A DNA stretch of 64,000 nucleotides from Marinifilum flexuosum (GCF_003610555.1 NZ_RAPQ01000010.1:558001-622000), one strand, 5' to 3'; positions 45,154-55,183 are shown, numbered from the stretch's first letter. The notes: generated by a model not told the origin, from the letters alone. Program-made: numbers and translations.

Positions 45154-45504
45154 TTAACGACTCAGCGTAAGGCTAACTTTTTCTATTTGTCCACCCATTG
45201 GCGGGTTCATTTTCGATACTTTTACCGTTGCATGCTGCAATTCTGGGAAGTTTTCGTACAACATATCCAAAATTCGTTGGCAAACATGCTCCAACAAATG
45301 CGACTTAATTTGCAGTTGCTCCTTAATTTTTTCGTAGGCACGCTGGTAGTTCAACGCATCGCCAATGTAATCGCTTTGGGCAGCCTTTGTTTCATCGTAC
45401 TCCATGCGTACATACACGGTGAACTTGTTCCCTACTATCTGCTCCTCTTTAAAACATCCGTGATAGGCATAAAACTCCATGCCTTCCAATTCGATAATTC
45501 CCAT
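45154..45504 (-). CDS. folB: dihydroneopterin aldolase
   Basis: 116 residues from the ATG at 45504; a longer frame to 45561 lacks support. GIIELEGMEFYAYHGCFKEEQIVGNKFTVYV contains the family YHG and the substrate Glu. SHLLEHVCQRILDML carries the LLE motif, and VKVSKMNPPMGGQIEKVSLTL has the late Lys. It cleaves 7,8-dihydroneopterin to 6-hydroxymethyl-dihydropterin in folate synthesis. It is a single gene, followed downstream by tRNA-Cys on the same strand. Confidence 0.93.
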   Translation of the reverse strand: MGIIELEGMEFYAYHGCFKEEQIVGNKFTVYVRMEYDETKAAQSDYIGDALNYQRAYEKIKEQLQIKSHLLEHVCQRILDMLYENFPELQHATVKVSKMNPPMGGQIEKVSLTLSR

Positions 45505-45587
45505 CTCTGTTTGTTGTTGATATTCTGGGGCGAAATTAAAATAAGAAATTCCAATTTCCAAAAGCCAAATTCCATATCACAAAAATT

Positions 45588-45611
45588 GGGTTTTGGGTTT
45601 TGGTTTTTGGG
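45588..45611 (+). other. G-quadruplex-like tract
   Basis: GGGTTTTGGGTTTTGG followed by TTTTTGGG: four G runs (3, 3, 2, 3) separated by T4-5, between the divergent folB and glnS genes. A two-layer G-quadruplex is possible on this strand. Confidence 0.35.
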
Positions 45612-45674
45612 ATTTTAACTACTTTTGTTTTTTCGTTTTCAAACAGGTACAGATGTAAAGATTTATTGTAAATT

Positions 45675-45682
45675 TATGTTTG
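45675..45682 (+). promoter_or_regulatory. putative -7 element of glnS
   Basis: TATGTTTG matches TAnnTTTG exactly, 78 nt before the glnS start. No good -33 TTTG lies 19-22 nt upstream, so the promoter is tentative. Confidence 0.35.
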
Positions 45683-45760
45683 TGCATTTCAGAAACGAAA
45701 AGCAAGGCAGGATTCAATCGAATCCGAGGCAAATCATTGTATCATTTTAAATTGAAAAAC

Positions 45761-47473
45761 ATGGATAACAAAACTGTAAAGGAAGAGAGTGCTAATGAAA
45801 AATCTCTGAATTTTATCCAACAGATCATCGAGGAAGATCTGCAAAACAATGTAAATGATGGAAGAGTACACACCCGATTCCCACCAGAACCAAATGGGTA
45901 TCTTCACATCGGTCACGCAAAGGCAATTTGCCTAAATTTTAGCCTTGCCCAACAATACCAGGGAAAATGTAATTTACGATTCGACGATACCAACCCAGTT
46001 AAAGAAGATACTGAGTATGTTGATTCTATTATGGAAGACATCAAATGGTTGGGTTTCGAATGGGAAGGTGAACCACATTATACTTCTGATTATTTCGATC
46101 AGTTATACGATTGGGCAGTTCAGTTAATCAAAGATGGCAAAGCCTATGTTGATGATCAGACTGCTGAGCAAATTGCAGAGCAAAAAGGAAGTCCAACAGT
46201 TCCTGGAACCGAAAGTCCTTTCCGTAACCGTAGCGTTGAGGAAAACCTTGATTTGTTCGCAAGAATGAAGAAGGGTGAGTTCAAGGATGGAGAAAAAGTA
46301 TTGCGTGCTAAAATCGATATGGCTTCACCAAACATGCACATGCGCGATCCATTGATGTATCGTATTTTGCATGCGCATCATCACCGTACTGGCGACAAGT
46401 GGTGCATTTACCCAATGTACGACTATGCTCATGGCGAGTCGGATTATATCGAGGGAATTACTCACTCAATTTGTACATTGGAATTCGAAGTTCACCGTCC
46501 GCTTTACGAATGGTTTATCGATAACATTACTGATACAGAATACAGACCTAAGCAGCGTGAATTTGCTCGCTTAAACTTAAGCTACACGGTAATGAGTAAG
46601 CGTAAGTTATTAGAATTGGTTACCGATGGTCATGTTAATGGATGGGACGATCCGCGAATGCCAACCGTTTCTGGTTTGCGTCGTAGAGGTTATACTCCTG
46701 CTGCCATTCGCAATTTTGCCGATACCATTGGTATTGCAAAACGTAACAATGTTATTGATGTTTCTTTATTAGAGTTCTGTGTTCGCGAAGATTTGAACAA
46801 AACTGCAACTCGTGTAATGGGTGTGTTGGATCCTGTAAAATTGGTAATCACCAACTATGCCGAAGGAGAAGAAGAATGGTTGACCATTGATAACAATCCG
46901 GAAGATGAGAATGCAGGAACTCGGGAAATTCCATTCTCACGCGAATTGTATATCGAGTGCAACGACTTTATGGAAGATGCACCTCGTAAATTCTTTAGAA
47001 TGACTCCGGGTCGCGAGGTTCGTTTAAAAGCAGGTTACATTGTAATGTGTGAGAAAGCGGTGTATGATGCTGATGGAAACATCACCGAAATTCACTGTAC
47101 TTACGATCCTAAATCGAAGAGTGGTAGCGGAACCGAAGAGAGCAAGCGTAAAGTAAAAGGTACACTTCACTGGGTATCTGCAAAACATGCAGCTAAAGCT
47201 GAAGTTCGCGTTTACGATCGTTTGTTTAACGACGAAGCTCCTGACGGACACAAGGACAAAGATTTTAAGGATTTCATCAATCCTGATTCATTGGAGATTT
47301 TGAAAGAGTGTTATGTTGAGCCATGCTTGAAAGATGCAAAAGCTGAAGATCACTTCCAGTTTACACGTTTGGGATACTTCTCGCTTGATAAGGATACCAA
47401 TGCTGATCAATTGATCTTTAACCGTACTGTATCCTTGAAAGATTCTTGGGCAAAAGCACAGAAGAAGAAATAA
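45761..47473 (+). CDS. glnS: glutaminyl-tRNA synthetase
   Basis: 570 residues from the ATG at 45761. [25 protein letters not shown] holds the HIGH motif of class I synthetases. [42 protein letters not shown] and TVMSKRKLL (the KMSKS equivalent) follow. The C-terminal half is the two beta-barrels of GlnRS. It charges tRNA-Gln with glutamine directly. The gltX product is also encoded in the window, at 48477-50009. A strong terminator follows. Confidence 0.97.
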   Translation: MDNKTVKEESANEKSLNFIQQIIEEDLQNNVNDGRVHTRFPPEPNGYLHIGHAKAICLNFSLAQQYQGKCNLRFDDTNPVKEDTEYVDSIMEDIKWLGFEWEGEPHYTSDYFDQLYDWAVQLIKDGKAYVDDQTAEQIAEQKGSPTVPGTESPFRNRSVEENLDLFARMKKGEFKDGEKVLRAKIDMASPNMHMRDPLMYRILHAHHHRTGDKWCIYPMYDYAHGESDYIEGITHSICTLEFEVHRPLYEWFIDNITDTEYRPKQREFARLNLSYTVMSKRKLLELVTDGHVNGWDDPRMPTVSGLRRRGYTPAAIRNFADTIGIAKRNNVIDVSLLEFCVREDLNKTATRVMGVLDPVKLVITNYAEGEEEWLTIDNNPEDENAGTREIPFSRELYIECNDFMEDAPRKFFRMTPGREVRLKAGYIVMCEKAVYDADGNITEIHCTYDPKSKSGSGTEESKRKVKGTLHWVSAKHAAKAEVRVYDRLFNDEAPDGHKDKDFKDFINPDSLEILKECYVEPCLKDAKAEDHFQFTRLGYFSLDKDTNADQLIFNRTVSLKDSWAKAQKKK

Positions 47474-47500
47474 TTATAGCTATCAGCTAGATAAAATACA

Positions 47501-47536
47501 AACCTGTCAGGATTTAAAATCCTGACAGGTTTTTTT
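47501..47536 (+). terminator. glnS terminator
   Basis: A 15-bp perfect stem, AACCTGTCAGGATTT and its complement (47501-47515, 47517-47531), followed by TTTTTT, 27 nt after the glnS stop. Confidence 0.93.
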
Positions 47537-47550
47537 ATAATGATATGTCT

Positions 47551-47698
47551 GGAGTTCCCCGGGTTAAAACCTGGGGTAATTGATATTCGTGCAAATTCGA
47601 ATTGATAATTTTATAATACTCCTCGATTCTAGAAGTTTCCGGAACTCCACCAGATTAGCGCAGAATCCCAATCAATTGTCATGGGTTTTAACCCACGG
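47551..47698. repeat. inverted pair of GGGTTAAAACC hairpins
   Basis: Forward: CCCCGGGTTAAAACCTGGGG (47557-47576) followed by TAATTGAT. Reverse: CCGTGGGTTAAAACCCATG (about 47681-47698 read leftward) followed by ACAATTGAT. The stems differ but remain paired. GGAGTTCC (47551-47558) and GGAACTCC (47641-47648) are also inverted. This fills most of the 330-nt gap before the LURP-one gene; the rest is AT-rich. Confidence 0.6.
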
Positions 47699-47803
47699 AT
47701 ATCAAAAGCAAATGATCTCAATTATATATTTATAATATTTTTGTTTTGTTCATAAAGAACTCTTTTTCTAATTTTCCGCCCTCATTAGTTATAATCACAT
47801 CAA

Positions 47804-48400
47804 ATGCAAAAAATACAATTCCCGGTAAACTTTGAATTCAAAGTTTCTACCATTGCCAACGATTTTACAGCTACCGATGCCGATGGTAAAACATTAGCTT
47901 ACGTCCGCCAGAAAATGTTCAAGCTAAAAGAGGACATTCAAATTTATAGTGACGAAAGCCGCACAAAACAAAACTATAGCATTAAAGCCGATAAATGGTT
48001 AGATTTTTCTACTGCCTATAAGTTCCTGAATGAAGATCAAAAAGAATTTGGTAAAGTAGTTCGCAAGGGATGGAAATCCATTTGGAAAGCAGAGTACAAA
48101 ATATTTAACGGAAGCGAACAAGAGAAATACAATATTCGCGAAGAAAATGGCTGGATCAAAGTATTGGATTCAATTCTATCGCAAGTTCCTGTATTGGGAA
48201 TTCTTACGGGTTACCTTTTCAATCCATCTTACATTGTAAAAGATCAGGATGAACAAGAAATTATTCGCTTGAAAAAGATGCCTTCCTTCTTTGGTCGTAG
48301 ATTTGAATTGACAAAGTTGGGCGAAATGAACGAGGAAGATGATGACAGAATCATGTTAAGCCTTATGATGATGATTCTTTTGGAAAGACGAAGAGGCTAA
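47804..48400 (+). CDS. LURP-one-related/scramblase-like family protein
   Basis: 198 residues. The beta-rich pattern FTATDADGKTLAYVRQKMFKLKEDIQIYSDESRTKQNYSIKADK, with paired short strands, and the amphipathic IVKDQDEQEIIRLKKMPSFFGRRFEL resemble the tubby-like LURP-one/phospholipid scramblase fold. It ends in a hydrophobic Met-rich helix (RIMLSLMMMILLE). Function in bacteria is unknown. It is a single gene with its own terminator. Confidence 0.7.
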   Translation: MQKIQFPVNFEFKVSTIANDFTATDADGKTLAYVRQKMFKLKEDIQIYSDESRTKQNYSIKADKWLDFSTAYKFLNEDQKEFGKVVRKGWKSIWKAEYKIFNGSEQEKYNIREENGWIKVLDSILSQVPVLGILTGYLFNPSYIVKDQDEQEIIRLKKMPSFFGRRFELTKLGEMNEEDDDRIMLSLMMMILLERRRG

Positions 48401-48422
48401 TTCACATTGCATACATTAAAAG

Positions 48423-48458
48423 AAAAGGGCTGTCAATTAATAATCGACAGCCCTTTTT
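48423..48458. terminator. bidirectional terminator between the LURP-one gene and gltX
   Basis: GGGCTGTC / GACAGCCC (48427-48434, 48446-48453) with A4 before and T5 after, so both the rightward and the leftward transcripts end in a U tract. Confidence 0.9.
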
Positions 48459-48476
48459 ATATCTAATATCAATGAT

Positions 48477-50009
48477 TTATTTTTTGATATTCTCCATTGC
48501 AAAATCCAAACGAGCAATGGTTTCTTCTTTTCCAAGAATTTCGATAATATCGAACATGTGAGGACCTTTACCTGCACCTACCATCGCCAAACGGAATGGG
48601 TTCATCACTTTTCCAAAGCCTATTTCCTTTGAGGTGATCCATTCTTTAACTACTTCCTCTGTATTTGCTGATGAGAAGTCTTCAATACCTTCTAAAATAC
48701 CTTTTAATTCGGTCATCAATTCAGGAGTATCCGCTTTCCATCCTTTTTTCACAGTCTTGGCATCATACTCTTTTGGAGCTTCGAAAAAGAAGTTCACCTG
48801 ATCCCAAAGTTCAGCAATAAAATCTACACGATCTTTCACCATTCCGCATACACGGTTCACAACAGCTTGATCAGCTTCAATCTCTTTTGCTGTTAATACC
48901 TCTTTGGTAAATAGGCTACCAATCTCCTCATCTGATTTGTTTACCAAATATTGGCGATTGTACCATTTGGTTTTCTCCGGATCGAACTTCGCTCCTGATT
49001 TATTAACTCTCTCCAATGAGAATGCTTGCGAAAGTTCCTCCATTGAGAAGATTTCCTGCTCAATTCCCGGGTTCCAACCCAAGAAAGCCAACATGTTTAC
49101 GAAAGCTTCCGGGAAATATCCATCTTCACGATATCCTGAAGAAATGTCATTACTTTTCGGATCGGTCCACAACAATGGGAACACTGGAAAACCTAACTTA
49201 TCGCCATCACGCTTGCTTAATTTTCCTTTACCAACTGGTTTTAAAATTAACGGCAAGTGTGCGAATTTAGGCATATCTTCACCCCATCCTAGTTGTCTGT
49301 AAAGCAACACGTGCAATGGCATTGATGGCAACCACTCTTCACCACGAATTACGTGAGAAATCTTCATCAAGTAGTCATCTACCACATTTGCCAGGTGGTA
49401 AGTTGGCATTCCATCCGACTTGAACAATACTTTATCATCCAAAGTAGATGTATTGAAAACTACATGACCACGAATTTCATCATCCATGTGTAATTCTTCG
49501 CCAACTGGCATTTTAAAACGAACTACATATGCTTCACCCGCATCAATTTTTCTCTGAACCTCTTCGGCAGGCAATGCCAATGAGTTGTTCAAATTTTCAC
49601 GAGTTTCGTGATTGTATATAAAAGTCTTCTTTTCTTCTTCACATTTCTTACGGATAGCATCTAACTCCTCAGGAGTATCAAATGCATAATAAGCATCACC
49701 CGAAGCAATCAACTTATCGGCATACTCACGATACATTGGCTTACGTTCCGACTGACGATAAGGACCATATTCTCCACCTACGGTAGCTCCTTCGTCAATT
49801 GTAATTCCACACCATTTTAGCGCTTCTACAATATAATCTTCAGCTCCTGGAACATATCTTGTTTGATCGGTATCCTCGATTCGCAACAAAAATTCTCCAT
49901 TGTGCTTTCTCGCAAATAAATAGTTAAATAAGGCTGTTCTTACACCACCCATATGCAACGGTCCGGTCGGACTTGGTGCAAATCGAACTCTGACTTTCTT
50001 TTCGCTCAT
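48477..50009 (-). CDS. gltX: glutamyl-tRNA synthetase
   Basis: 510 residues. [29 protein letters not shown] is the class I HIGH region (here HMGG, as usual for bacterial GluRS). [32 protein letters not shown] and [16 protein letters not shown] (KMSKS equivalent) follow. The C-terminal anticodon-binding helical part is complete. It charges tRNA-Glu. Single gene. Confidence 0.97.
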   Translation of the reverse strand: MSEKKVRVRFAPSPTGPLHMGGVRTALFNYLFARKHNGEFLLRIEDTDQTRYVPGAEDYIVEALKWCGITIDEGATVGGEYGPYRQSERKPMYREYADKLIASGDAYYAFDTPEELDAIRKKCEEEKKTFIYNHETRENLNNSLALPAEEVQRKIDAGEAYVVRFKMPVGEELHMDDEIRGHVVFNTSTLDDKVLFKSDGMPTYHLANVVDDYLMKISHVIRGEEWLPSMPLHVLLYRQLGWGEDMPKFAHLPLILKPVGKGKLSKRDGDKLGFPVFPLLWTDPKSNDISSGYREDGYFPEAFVNMLAFLGWNPGIEQEIFSMEELSQAFSLERVNKSGAKFDPEKTKWYNRQYLVNKSDEEIGSLFTKEVLTAKEIEADQAVVNRVCGMVKDRVDFIAELWDQVNFFFEAPKEYDAKTVKKGWKADTPELMTELKGILEGIEDFSSANTEEVVKEWITSKEIGFGKVMNPFRLAMVGAGKGPHMFDIIEILGKEETIARLDFAMENIKK

Positions 50010-50090
50010 TTTTATATCCGTTAATTTCGCAGCAAAGATAAGAAAATGGAAAAAGAAAATTATTGTAGAAAATTAAGAAACTGCTTAAAA

Positions 50091-50477
50091 TTAAATAAAT
50101 CGAGCAATCACATCCTTTAGGCCGTTAATATCAATAGGTTTTGTTACAAAATCATCGCAACCGGCAGCCATAATCTCTTCGTATGCTTCTCCATAATGGT
50201 AGGCAGTTTGTGCAATGATAGGAATTTGTTGATTTAATTTCTTGATATTTCGAGTAGCATCATAACCATTCATTATTGGCATTTGCATATCCATTAACAC
50301 CAAATCAATTTCAGGATTGGACTCAAAAATACGAATGGCTTCTTCCCCATCTCTGGCTCGAATTAAACGAGCATTGGTATCTGTAAGCACTTCTTCCAGA
50401 AAGATATAGTTAAAATCTTCATCTTCTGCCACAAGTAACACTTTACCTTCCCAATTGTATTCAGAGGAGAAATTCAT
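50091..50477 (-). CDS. single-domain response regulator (CheY-like)
   Basis: 128 residues, one receiver domain. VAEDEDFNYIFLEEVL has the acidic pair, LVLMDMQMPIMNGYDATRNI the phosphorylated Asp, IIAQTAYHYGE the Thr switch, and DDFVTKPID the conserved Lys. There is no output domain. Such lone receivers usually relay from a hybrid kinase; no kinase is adjacent. Confidence 0.93.
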   Translation of the reverse strand: MNFSSEYNWEGKVLLVAEDEDFNYIFLEEVLTDTNARLIRARDGEEAIRIFESNPEIDLVLMDMQMPIMNGYDATRNIKKLNQQIPIIAQTAYHYGEAYEEIMAAGCDDFVTKPIDINGLKDVIARFI

Positions 50478-50595
50478 ATGCTGTATCTTCTTATTTATTA
50501 GTTAAATAATTGTCGTATACCAAAGTTAGAATATTTTATGATAAGACAAAAAAAATCCGAATCTAATATGAACTTTTTTATACCCAATGTAAAGA

Positions 50596-50731
50596 AAAAG
50601 GGCTTCTCAATGAAAAGCCCTAACAACAGAAATAAATTTAAACAGTCATATGTCAATTTCTTGAACTCACCATTGCTGATATGGGAATCAACTTTATATT
50701 TATAAGTTTTAAAACTGAAATCTAAACTGAT
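50596..50731 (-). ncRNA. candidate small RNA with its own promoter and terminator
   Basis: On the reverse strand TATTTTTG (50744-50737) matches TAnnTTTG and CTTG (50767-50764) lies 19 nt upstream, giving a start near 50730. About 130 nt later GGGCTTTTC / GAAGCCC forms a hairpin (50600-50605 with 50615-50620) followed by TTTTTC. No open frame longer than a few codons is present. It could instead be a leader for the response regulator gene, but the terminator would stop it first. Family unknown. Confidence 0.3.
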
Positions 50732-50830
50732 TGAAACAAAAATAAGATTTTTTACTTACAAAACAAGTGTTTTAAAACAATTTTACTTACGATTCAAAAT
50801 AAACACATCTGCTATTTTTAAAACTCAAAA

Positions 50831-50862
50831 CAAAAAAAGGAGTCTTAAAAGACTCCTTTTTT
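50831..50862 (-). terminator. nrdJ terminator
   Basis: A long perfect inverted repeat, AAAAAAAGGAGTCTT and AAGACTCCTTTTTTT, around a 2-nt centre, 31 nt beyond the nrdJ stop. It can act in both directions. Confidence 0.92.
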
Positions 50863-50892
50863 TAAACAGTAGTTTGTTATTTTATAAAGTGC

Positions 50893-53445
50893 TTACCCAC
50901 ATTTTGATGTTCCACAAGACTGACAAATTAAACATCCTTCCTGATAAATGATATGATCCGAACCACAATCAGTACATATCATCCCTTTAGCTTTGGTTCC
51001 ATTCGGAATGTACTTTTTAAGTGCACGCTCAACACCATTTTTCCAGGTATTAATGTTTTCACTATCCAACTGAAGACCAGAAACAAGGTTTACCACTTGT
51101 TCAATTGGCATACCATGACGTAATACTCCTGAAATCAGTTTTGCATAGTTCCAGAATTCCTTATCAAATTTGTAAGATAAACCTTCGAATGTCGTTTTGA
51201 ATCCTCTCTTGTTACAGAACTGGAAGTCGTAACGAGTATTCCCTTCATCATCTTTTCTCTTAATGATAATACCTTTATTCACTGATTTTGGCAATAAGAT
51301 ACCTTCTTCATCATCAGCAATACCGGTAAAAATTTCGTAAGGCTGTCCTTTATACAAACCGATAAAGGCAATCCACTTTTCTTTGTTATTTTGGAAACGA
51401 ACAATTTCTGCTTCCAATTCTGCAGGACGTTTTTCTGGTACAACCTTAGTCTCTTCCTCTTTATTATCGTTAGAGATCAATACACCTGAACGAGATCCAT
51501 CACGGTATACTGTACAACCTTTACAACCGCTCTTCCATGCTTCAACATACAAATCACCAACCAATGATTCCGGTACATCAGAAGGCAAGTTCACCGTCAC
51601 ACTAATCGAGTGATCTACCCATTTCTGAACTTTTCCTTGCATACGAACTTTCTGTACCCAATCTACATCATTCGAAGTTGCTTTATAGTATGGCGATTTT
51701 TTCACCAATTCATCAACTTCCTCGTTTGTGAAGTGCTGAGCTGCGTTAATTCCATTTGCTTCCATCCAGGTAACAAACTTGTGGTGGAATACAACAAATT
51801 CTTCCCAGCTATCACCAACTTCATCTACAAAGTCAACTCTTACGTCTTTATCGTTAGGGTTTACTTTTCTTCTACGCTTGTAAACAGGCATAAATACAGG
51901 CTCAATACCAGAAGTGGTTTGAGTCATCAAACTGGTTGTTCCAGTAGGAGCAATGGTCAAACAAGCAATATTTCTACGACCATATTTTTGCATGTCTGCA
52001 TAAAGACTCTCATCAGCCTCTTTCAAACGCAAAATAAATGGGTTTTTACTTTCTCTCTTGATGTCGAAAATATTGAAAGCTCCACGATCTTTTGCCAAAT
52101 AAACTGATGAACGATAAGCTTCAACCGCAATGGTTTTGTGAACTTCTACTGAGAAATCAATAGCTTCATCGCTACCATAACGCATTCCAAGCGCAGCAAT
52201 CATATCACCTTCAGCAGTAATACCAACACCTGTTCTTCTTCCTTCGTTGGCTTTGGTTTTGATATTGGTCCAAAGATCTTTTTCTACTCTCTTTATTTCA
52301 CTTCCTTCTGGATCTGAATCAATCTTTTCTATAATTGCATCAATTTTCTCCAATTCCAAATCAATGATATCATCCATGATTCTTTGCGCAAGAGCCACAT
52401 GCTTCTTGAACAAATCGAAATTAAATTTCGCTTTTTTAGTGAATGGATTCTCTACATAGCTATACAAGTTAATTGCCAACAAACGACAGCTATCGTAAGG
52501 ACACAAAGGAATCTCTCCACAAGGATTTGTAGAAACCGTTCTGTAGCCTAAATCAGCATAACAATCAGGTACCGATTCATTTTCAATGGTATCCCAGAAT
52601 AAGATTCCTGGTTCTGCAGATTTCCAAGCATTGTGAACAATTTTGTTCCAAAGCTTTCCTGCATCTATATCTTTTTTATAGGTCGGATTTTCTGAATTGA
52701 TAGGATACTGTTGGGTATATGGTTTACCATCCAATACTGCCTGCATAAATTCATCGTGAATTTTCACAGAAACATTTGCTCCAGTAACTTTACCCTGCTC
52801 CATCTTAGCATCAATAAACTCTTCTGAATCAGGATGCTTTACAGAAACACTTAACATTAAAGCTCCACGACGACCATCTTGTGCCACCTCTCTGGTTGAG
52901 TTTGAATAACGCTCCATAAAAGGAACAACTCCTGTTGAAGTTAAAGCTGAATTTTTTACCGGCGAACCTTTAGGACGGATATGAGATAAATCGTGTCCAA
53001 CTCCACCTCTACGTTTCATCAACTGAACTTGCTCCTGATCGATCTTCATGATTCCACCATATGAATCGGAATCACCATCGTTACCAATCACGAAACAGTT
53101 AGACAAAGATGCAATTTGGAATTTATTACCAATTCCTGACATAGGGCTTCCTTGTGGAACGATATATTTAAAGTCCTTAAGTACGGCGAAAATTTCTTCT
53201 TCGCTTAGCGGATTCGGATAACGCTTTTCAATTCTTGCAATTTCACTTGCAATTCTGCGATGCATATCATCCGGAGTCTTTTCATAAATATTTCCAAATG
53301 AATCTTTCAGTGCGTACTTGTTCAGCCAAACACGTGCTGCCAATTCGTCTCCATTAAAATATTTAAAAGACGCTTGAAAGGCTTCTTCAGGGTTGAAAGT
53401 CTCTTTCATTTTTTCTCCTTGTTGTTGCTTCTCTTTAACTTCCAT
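50893..53445 (-). CDS. nrdJ: adenosylcobalamin-dependent (class II) ribonucleotide reductase
   Basis: 850 residues. FNPEEAFQASFKYFNGDELAARVWLNKYAL opens the protein. LSNCFVIGNDGDSDSYGGI has the first redox Cys and TNPCGEIPLCPYDSC the radical-site Cys-Gly-Glu. The finger loop region NIACLTIAPTGTTSLMTQTTSGIEPVF follows. The tail holds a zinc-ribbon-like Cys cluster (CTDCGSDH...CLICQSCGTSKCG) that passes electrons to the active site. It makes dNDPs or dNTPs with B12, independent of oxygen. A hairpin and a DnaA-box-like site lie upstream. The start may be at 53445 or 12 codons later. Confidence 0.96.
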   Translation of the reverse strand: MEVKEKQQQGEKMKETFNPEEAFQASFKYFNGDELAARVWLNKYALKDSFGNIYEKTPDDMHRRIASEIARIEKRYPNPLSEEEIFAVLKDFKYIVPQGSPMSGIGNKFQIASLSNCFVIGNDGDSDSYGGIMKIDQEQVQLMKRRGGVGHDLSHIRPKGSPVKNSALTSTGVVPFMERYSNSTREVAQDGRRGALMLSVSVKHPDSEEFIDAKMEQGKVTGANVSVKIHDEFMQAVLDGKPYTQQYPINSENPTYKKDIDAGKLWNKIVHNAWKSAEPGILFWDTIENESVPDCYADLGYRTVSTNPCGEIPLCPYDSCRLLAINLYSYVENPFTKKAKFNFDLFKKHVALAQRIMDDIIDLELEKIDAIIEKIDSDPEGSEIKRVEKDLWTNIKTKANEGRRTGVGITAEGDMIAALGMRYGSDEAIDFSVEVHKTIAVEAYRSSVYLAKDRGAFNIFDIKRESKNPFILRLKEADESLYADMQKYGRRNIACLTIAPTGTTSLMTQTTSGIEPVFMPVYKRRRKVNPNDKDVRVDFVDEVGDSWEEFVVFHHKFVTWMEANGINAAQHFTNEEVDELVKKSPYYKATSNDVDWVQKVRMQGKVQKWVDHSISVTVNLPSDVPESLVGDLYVEAWKSGCKGCTVYRDGSRSGVLISNDNKEEETKVVPEKRPAELEAEIVRFQNNKEKWIAFIGLYKGQPYEIFTGIADDEEGILLPKSVNKGIIIKRKDDEGNTRYDFQFCNKRGFKTTFEGLSYKFDKEFWNYAKLISGVLRHGMPIEQVVNLVSGLQLDSENINTWKNGVERALKKYIPNGTKAKGMICTDCGSDHIIYQEGCLICQSCGTSKCG

Positions 53446-53500
53446 TCAGGTTCTCAAAAAAGTGGTTCTTACTGCGAATAACTTGTCTCTATATATCAGC

Positions 53501-53529
53501 AAAATGACCGGCTTCACCCGGTCCATTTT
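53501..53529 (-). promoter_or_regulatory. stem-loop in the nrdJ leader
   Basis: AAAATGACCGG (53501-53511) pairs with CCGGTC-c-ATTTT (53518-53529) with one bulged base and a 6-nt loop, about 55 nt before the nrdJ start. It may regulate the mRNA. No cobalamin riboswitch (B12 box) is recognisable here. Confidence 0.5.
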
Positions 53530-53594
53530 TGTAATATGCAAGTTACACAAAGCACACTTACCGTACAACAACAAAATCTTTTTTTAATGAAAAG

Positions 53595-53603
53595 TTATCC
53601 ACA
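53595..53603 (+). promoter_or_regulatory. perfect DnaA box upstream of nrdJ
   Basis: TTATCCACA matches the DnaA box consensus exactly, 150 nt before nrdJ, next to a very AT-rich stretch (53604-53660). DnaA control of ribonucleotide reductase is known in other bacteria. One such 9-mer is expected by chance about every 130 kb counting both strands, so this is suggestive only. The rest of 53446-53814 holds nothing else recognisable. Confidence 0.35.
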
Positions 53604-53814
53604 AAAATATGTTAATTTATTGATTTAATGGCTTTTAATTTTTTATTTTTTTTAAAAAGTTGTCCAAAAAGAAAAACTTACACCTTTTCTTAGATAATAA
53701 AACTTCTCGATTTAAACAAATCCGTTCATCACAATTTTAAGGCGATTTATAAAATTATAAAGGCAAAAACGTGGCACCCCCAGTAAAAGCTGAGTATCCA
53801 AAAAAGACAATAAA

Positions 53815-55044
53815 TCAGACCTGAATTTCCGATAAAATTTTATCGCTTGCTCCACGCATTCTATCTACGTAATTTTTAGATTGAAGCCCTGAATAATTTC
53901 TTTTTTCTGAATTTTCATAGAAGATATCAAGAAGTTTTTTCAATTCAGAGTAATTTTCATAATATTTTGAAGCGCCTATTTCAATAAGATCTTTTGCTTC
54001 CTGAAATTTGTGATAATTTGGTCCAAATATCACGGGCAATCCAAAGGTCGCTGCTTCCAAAGTGTTGTGAATTCCTCTTCCAAATCCCCCTCCGATATAG
54101 GAAACGGTTCCATATCTATACAAGGAAGACAAAACACCAATACAATCAATTACCAATACTTCTGCAGCATCAATTTCTTCTTTTGTTGCCTTAGTATATC
54201 TCACCCATGTTTTTTGAATTTTAGAAGTGATGTTGTTAATATGATCTTCATCCACTTCATGTGCAGCAATAATATATTTGTAAGAATTTTTAGTCTCATT
54301 TAAATATTTGATGATATTCTCTTCATCTTTTGGCCAGGTGCTGCCTGCAATAAGAACCTCCTTACCCTGTGCAAATCCTTCCACCTTTGGCAAAGCTTTA
54401 GATCTGGTTGCAATTGTATATACACGATCGAATCTGGTATCACCAGTAAGTGTTACATTCGAAAGACCAATACCATTTAATAAATCAACCGATTCCTGGT
54501 TCTGCACAAACAAATGGGTAAATGCACTTAACATTCTCCTGTGAAAACCTCCATATTCTTTAAAAAACAATTGATCTGGTCTGAAAATCGTAGAGAAGAT
54601 ATAAGTTGGCACATTTCTTCTCTTCAACTCTTTAAGATAGTGATGCCAAAACTCATACTTGATAAAAAATGCCATTTTTGGATTCACGATATCCATAAAA
54701 CGTTTTGCATTACTGGCAAAATCTGGTGGCAAATAAAAAATATAATCAGCTCCTTCGTAATTTTTTCGAACTTCATAACCCGACGGTGAAAAGAATGTTA
54801 GTAGAATTTTACTGTTTGGATATTTCTCCTTGAAACTCTCAATAACTGGTCTTCCTTGCTCAAATTCTCCCAAAGAGGCAGAATGAAACCAAATAATATC
54901 TTCTTCACCATGAATTGCCTCCTGAAGTTTTGCAAATACATTCTTTCTTCCAACAACCCATTGTTTGGCTTTGAGGTTAAAAAATGCAGCAATTCTAATT
55001 AAAAGAACATACAACCGAATCGACAGGTTATAAAAAAGAACCAT
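53815..55044 (-). CDS. waaA: 3-deoxy-D-manno-octulosonic acid transferase
   Basis: 409 residues. An N-terminal membrane anchor (LSIRLYVLLIRIAAFFNL) is followed by WFHSASLGEFEQGRPVIE, which carries the conserved Glu base. KILLTFFSPSGYEV, YIFYLPPDF and IKYEFWHHYL follow. The second GT-B half has VLIAGSTWPKDEENII and SYIGGGFGRGIHNTLEAATFGLPVIFGPNYHKF. It adds Kdo to lipid A at the inner membrane. Single gene. Confidence 0.95.
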   Translation of the reverse strand: MVLFYNLSIRLYVLLIRIAAFFNLKAKQWVVGRKNVFAKLQEAIHGEEDIIWFHSASLGEFEQGRPVIESFKEKYPNSKILLTFFSPSGYEVRKNYEGADYIFYLPPDFASNAKRFMDIVNPKMAFFIKYEFWHHYLKELKRRNVPTYIFSTIFRPDQLFFKEYGGFHRRMLSAFTHLFVQNQESVDLLNGIGLSNVTLTGDTRFDRVYTIATRSKALPKVEGFAQGKEVLIAGSTWPKDEENIIKYLNETKNSYKYIIAAHEVDEDHINNITSKIQKTWVRYTKATKEEIDAAEVLVIDCIGVLSSLYRYGTVSYIGGGFGRGIHNTLEAATFGLPVIFGPNYHKFQEAKDLIEIGASKYYENYSELKKLLDIFYENSEKRNYSGLQSKNYVDRMRGASDKILSEIQV

Positions 55045-55183
55045 ATTTGAAAAAAAATTAATGTTTAACGGAACAGCTTCGCTATATTTATTCTCTACAA
55101 AACTAATAATTTTAAAGATCAGATTTCGTTATTAAGGAAACGAATCATTTAATACCTAAAGTCAGTTTAAAGAAAATCTTCTA

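Larger units (their letters stand above)
50478..50892. other. intergenic region with two leftward terminators
   Basis: 415 bases with no protein gene. It contains the nrdJ terminator (50831-50862) and a second leftward terminator (50600-50620). A possible small RNA lies between them and is listed separately. Confidence 0.5.

Noticed and set aside
53446-53814. Cobalamin riboswitch upstream of nrdJ
   Set aside because: No B12-box-like conserved core or large multi-stem fold could be recognised in the leader.
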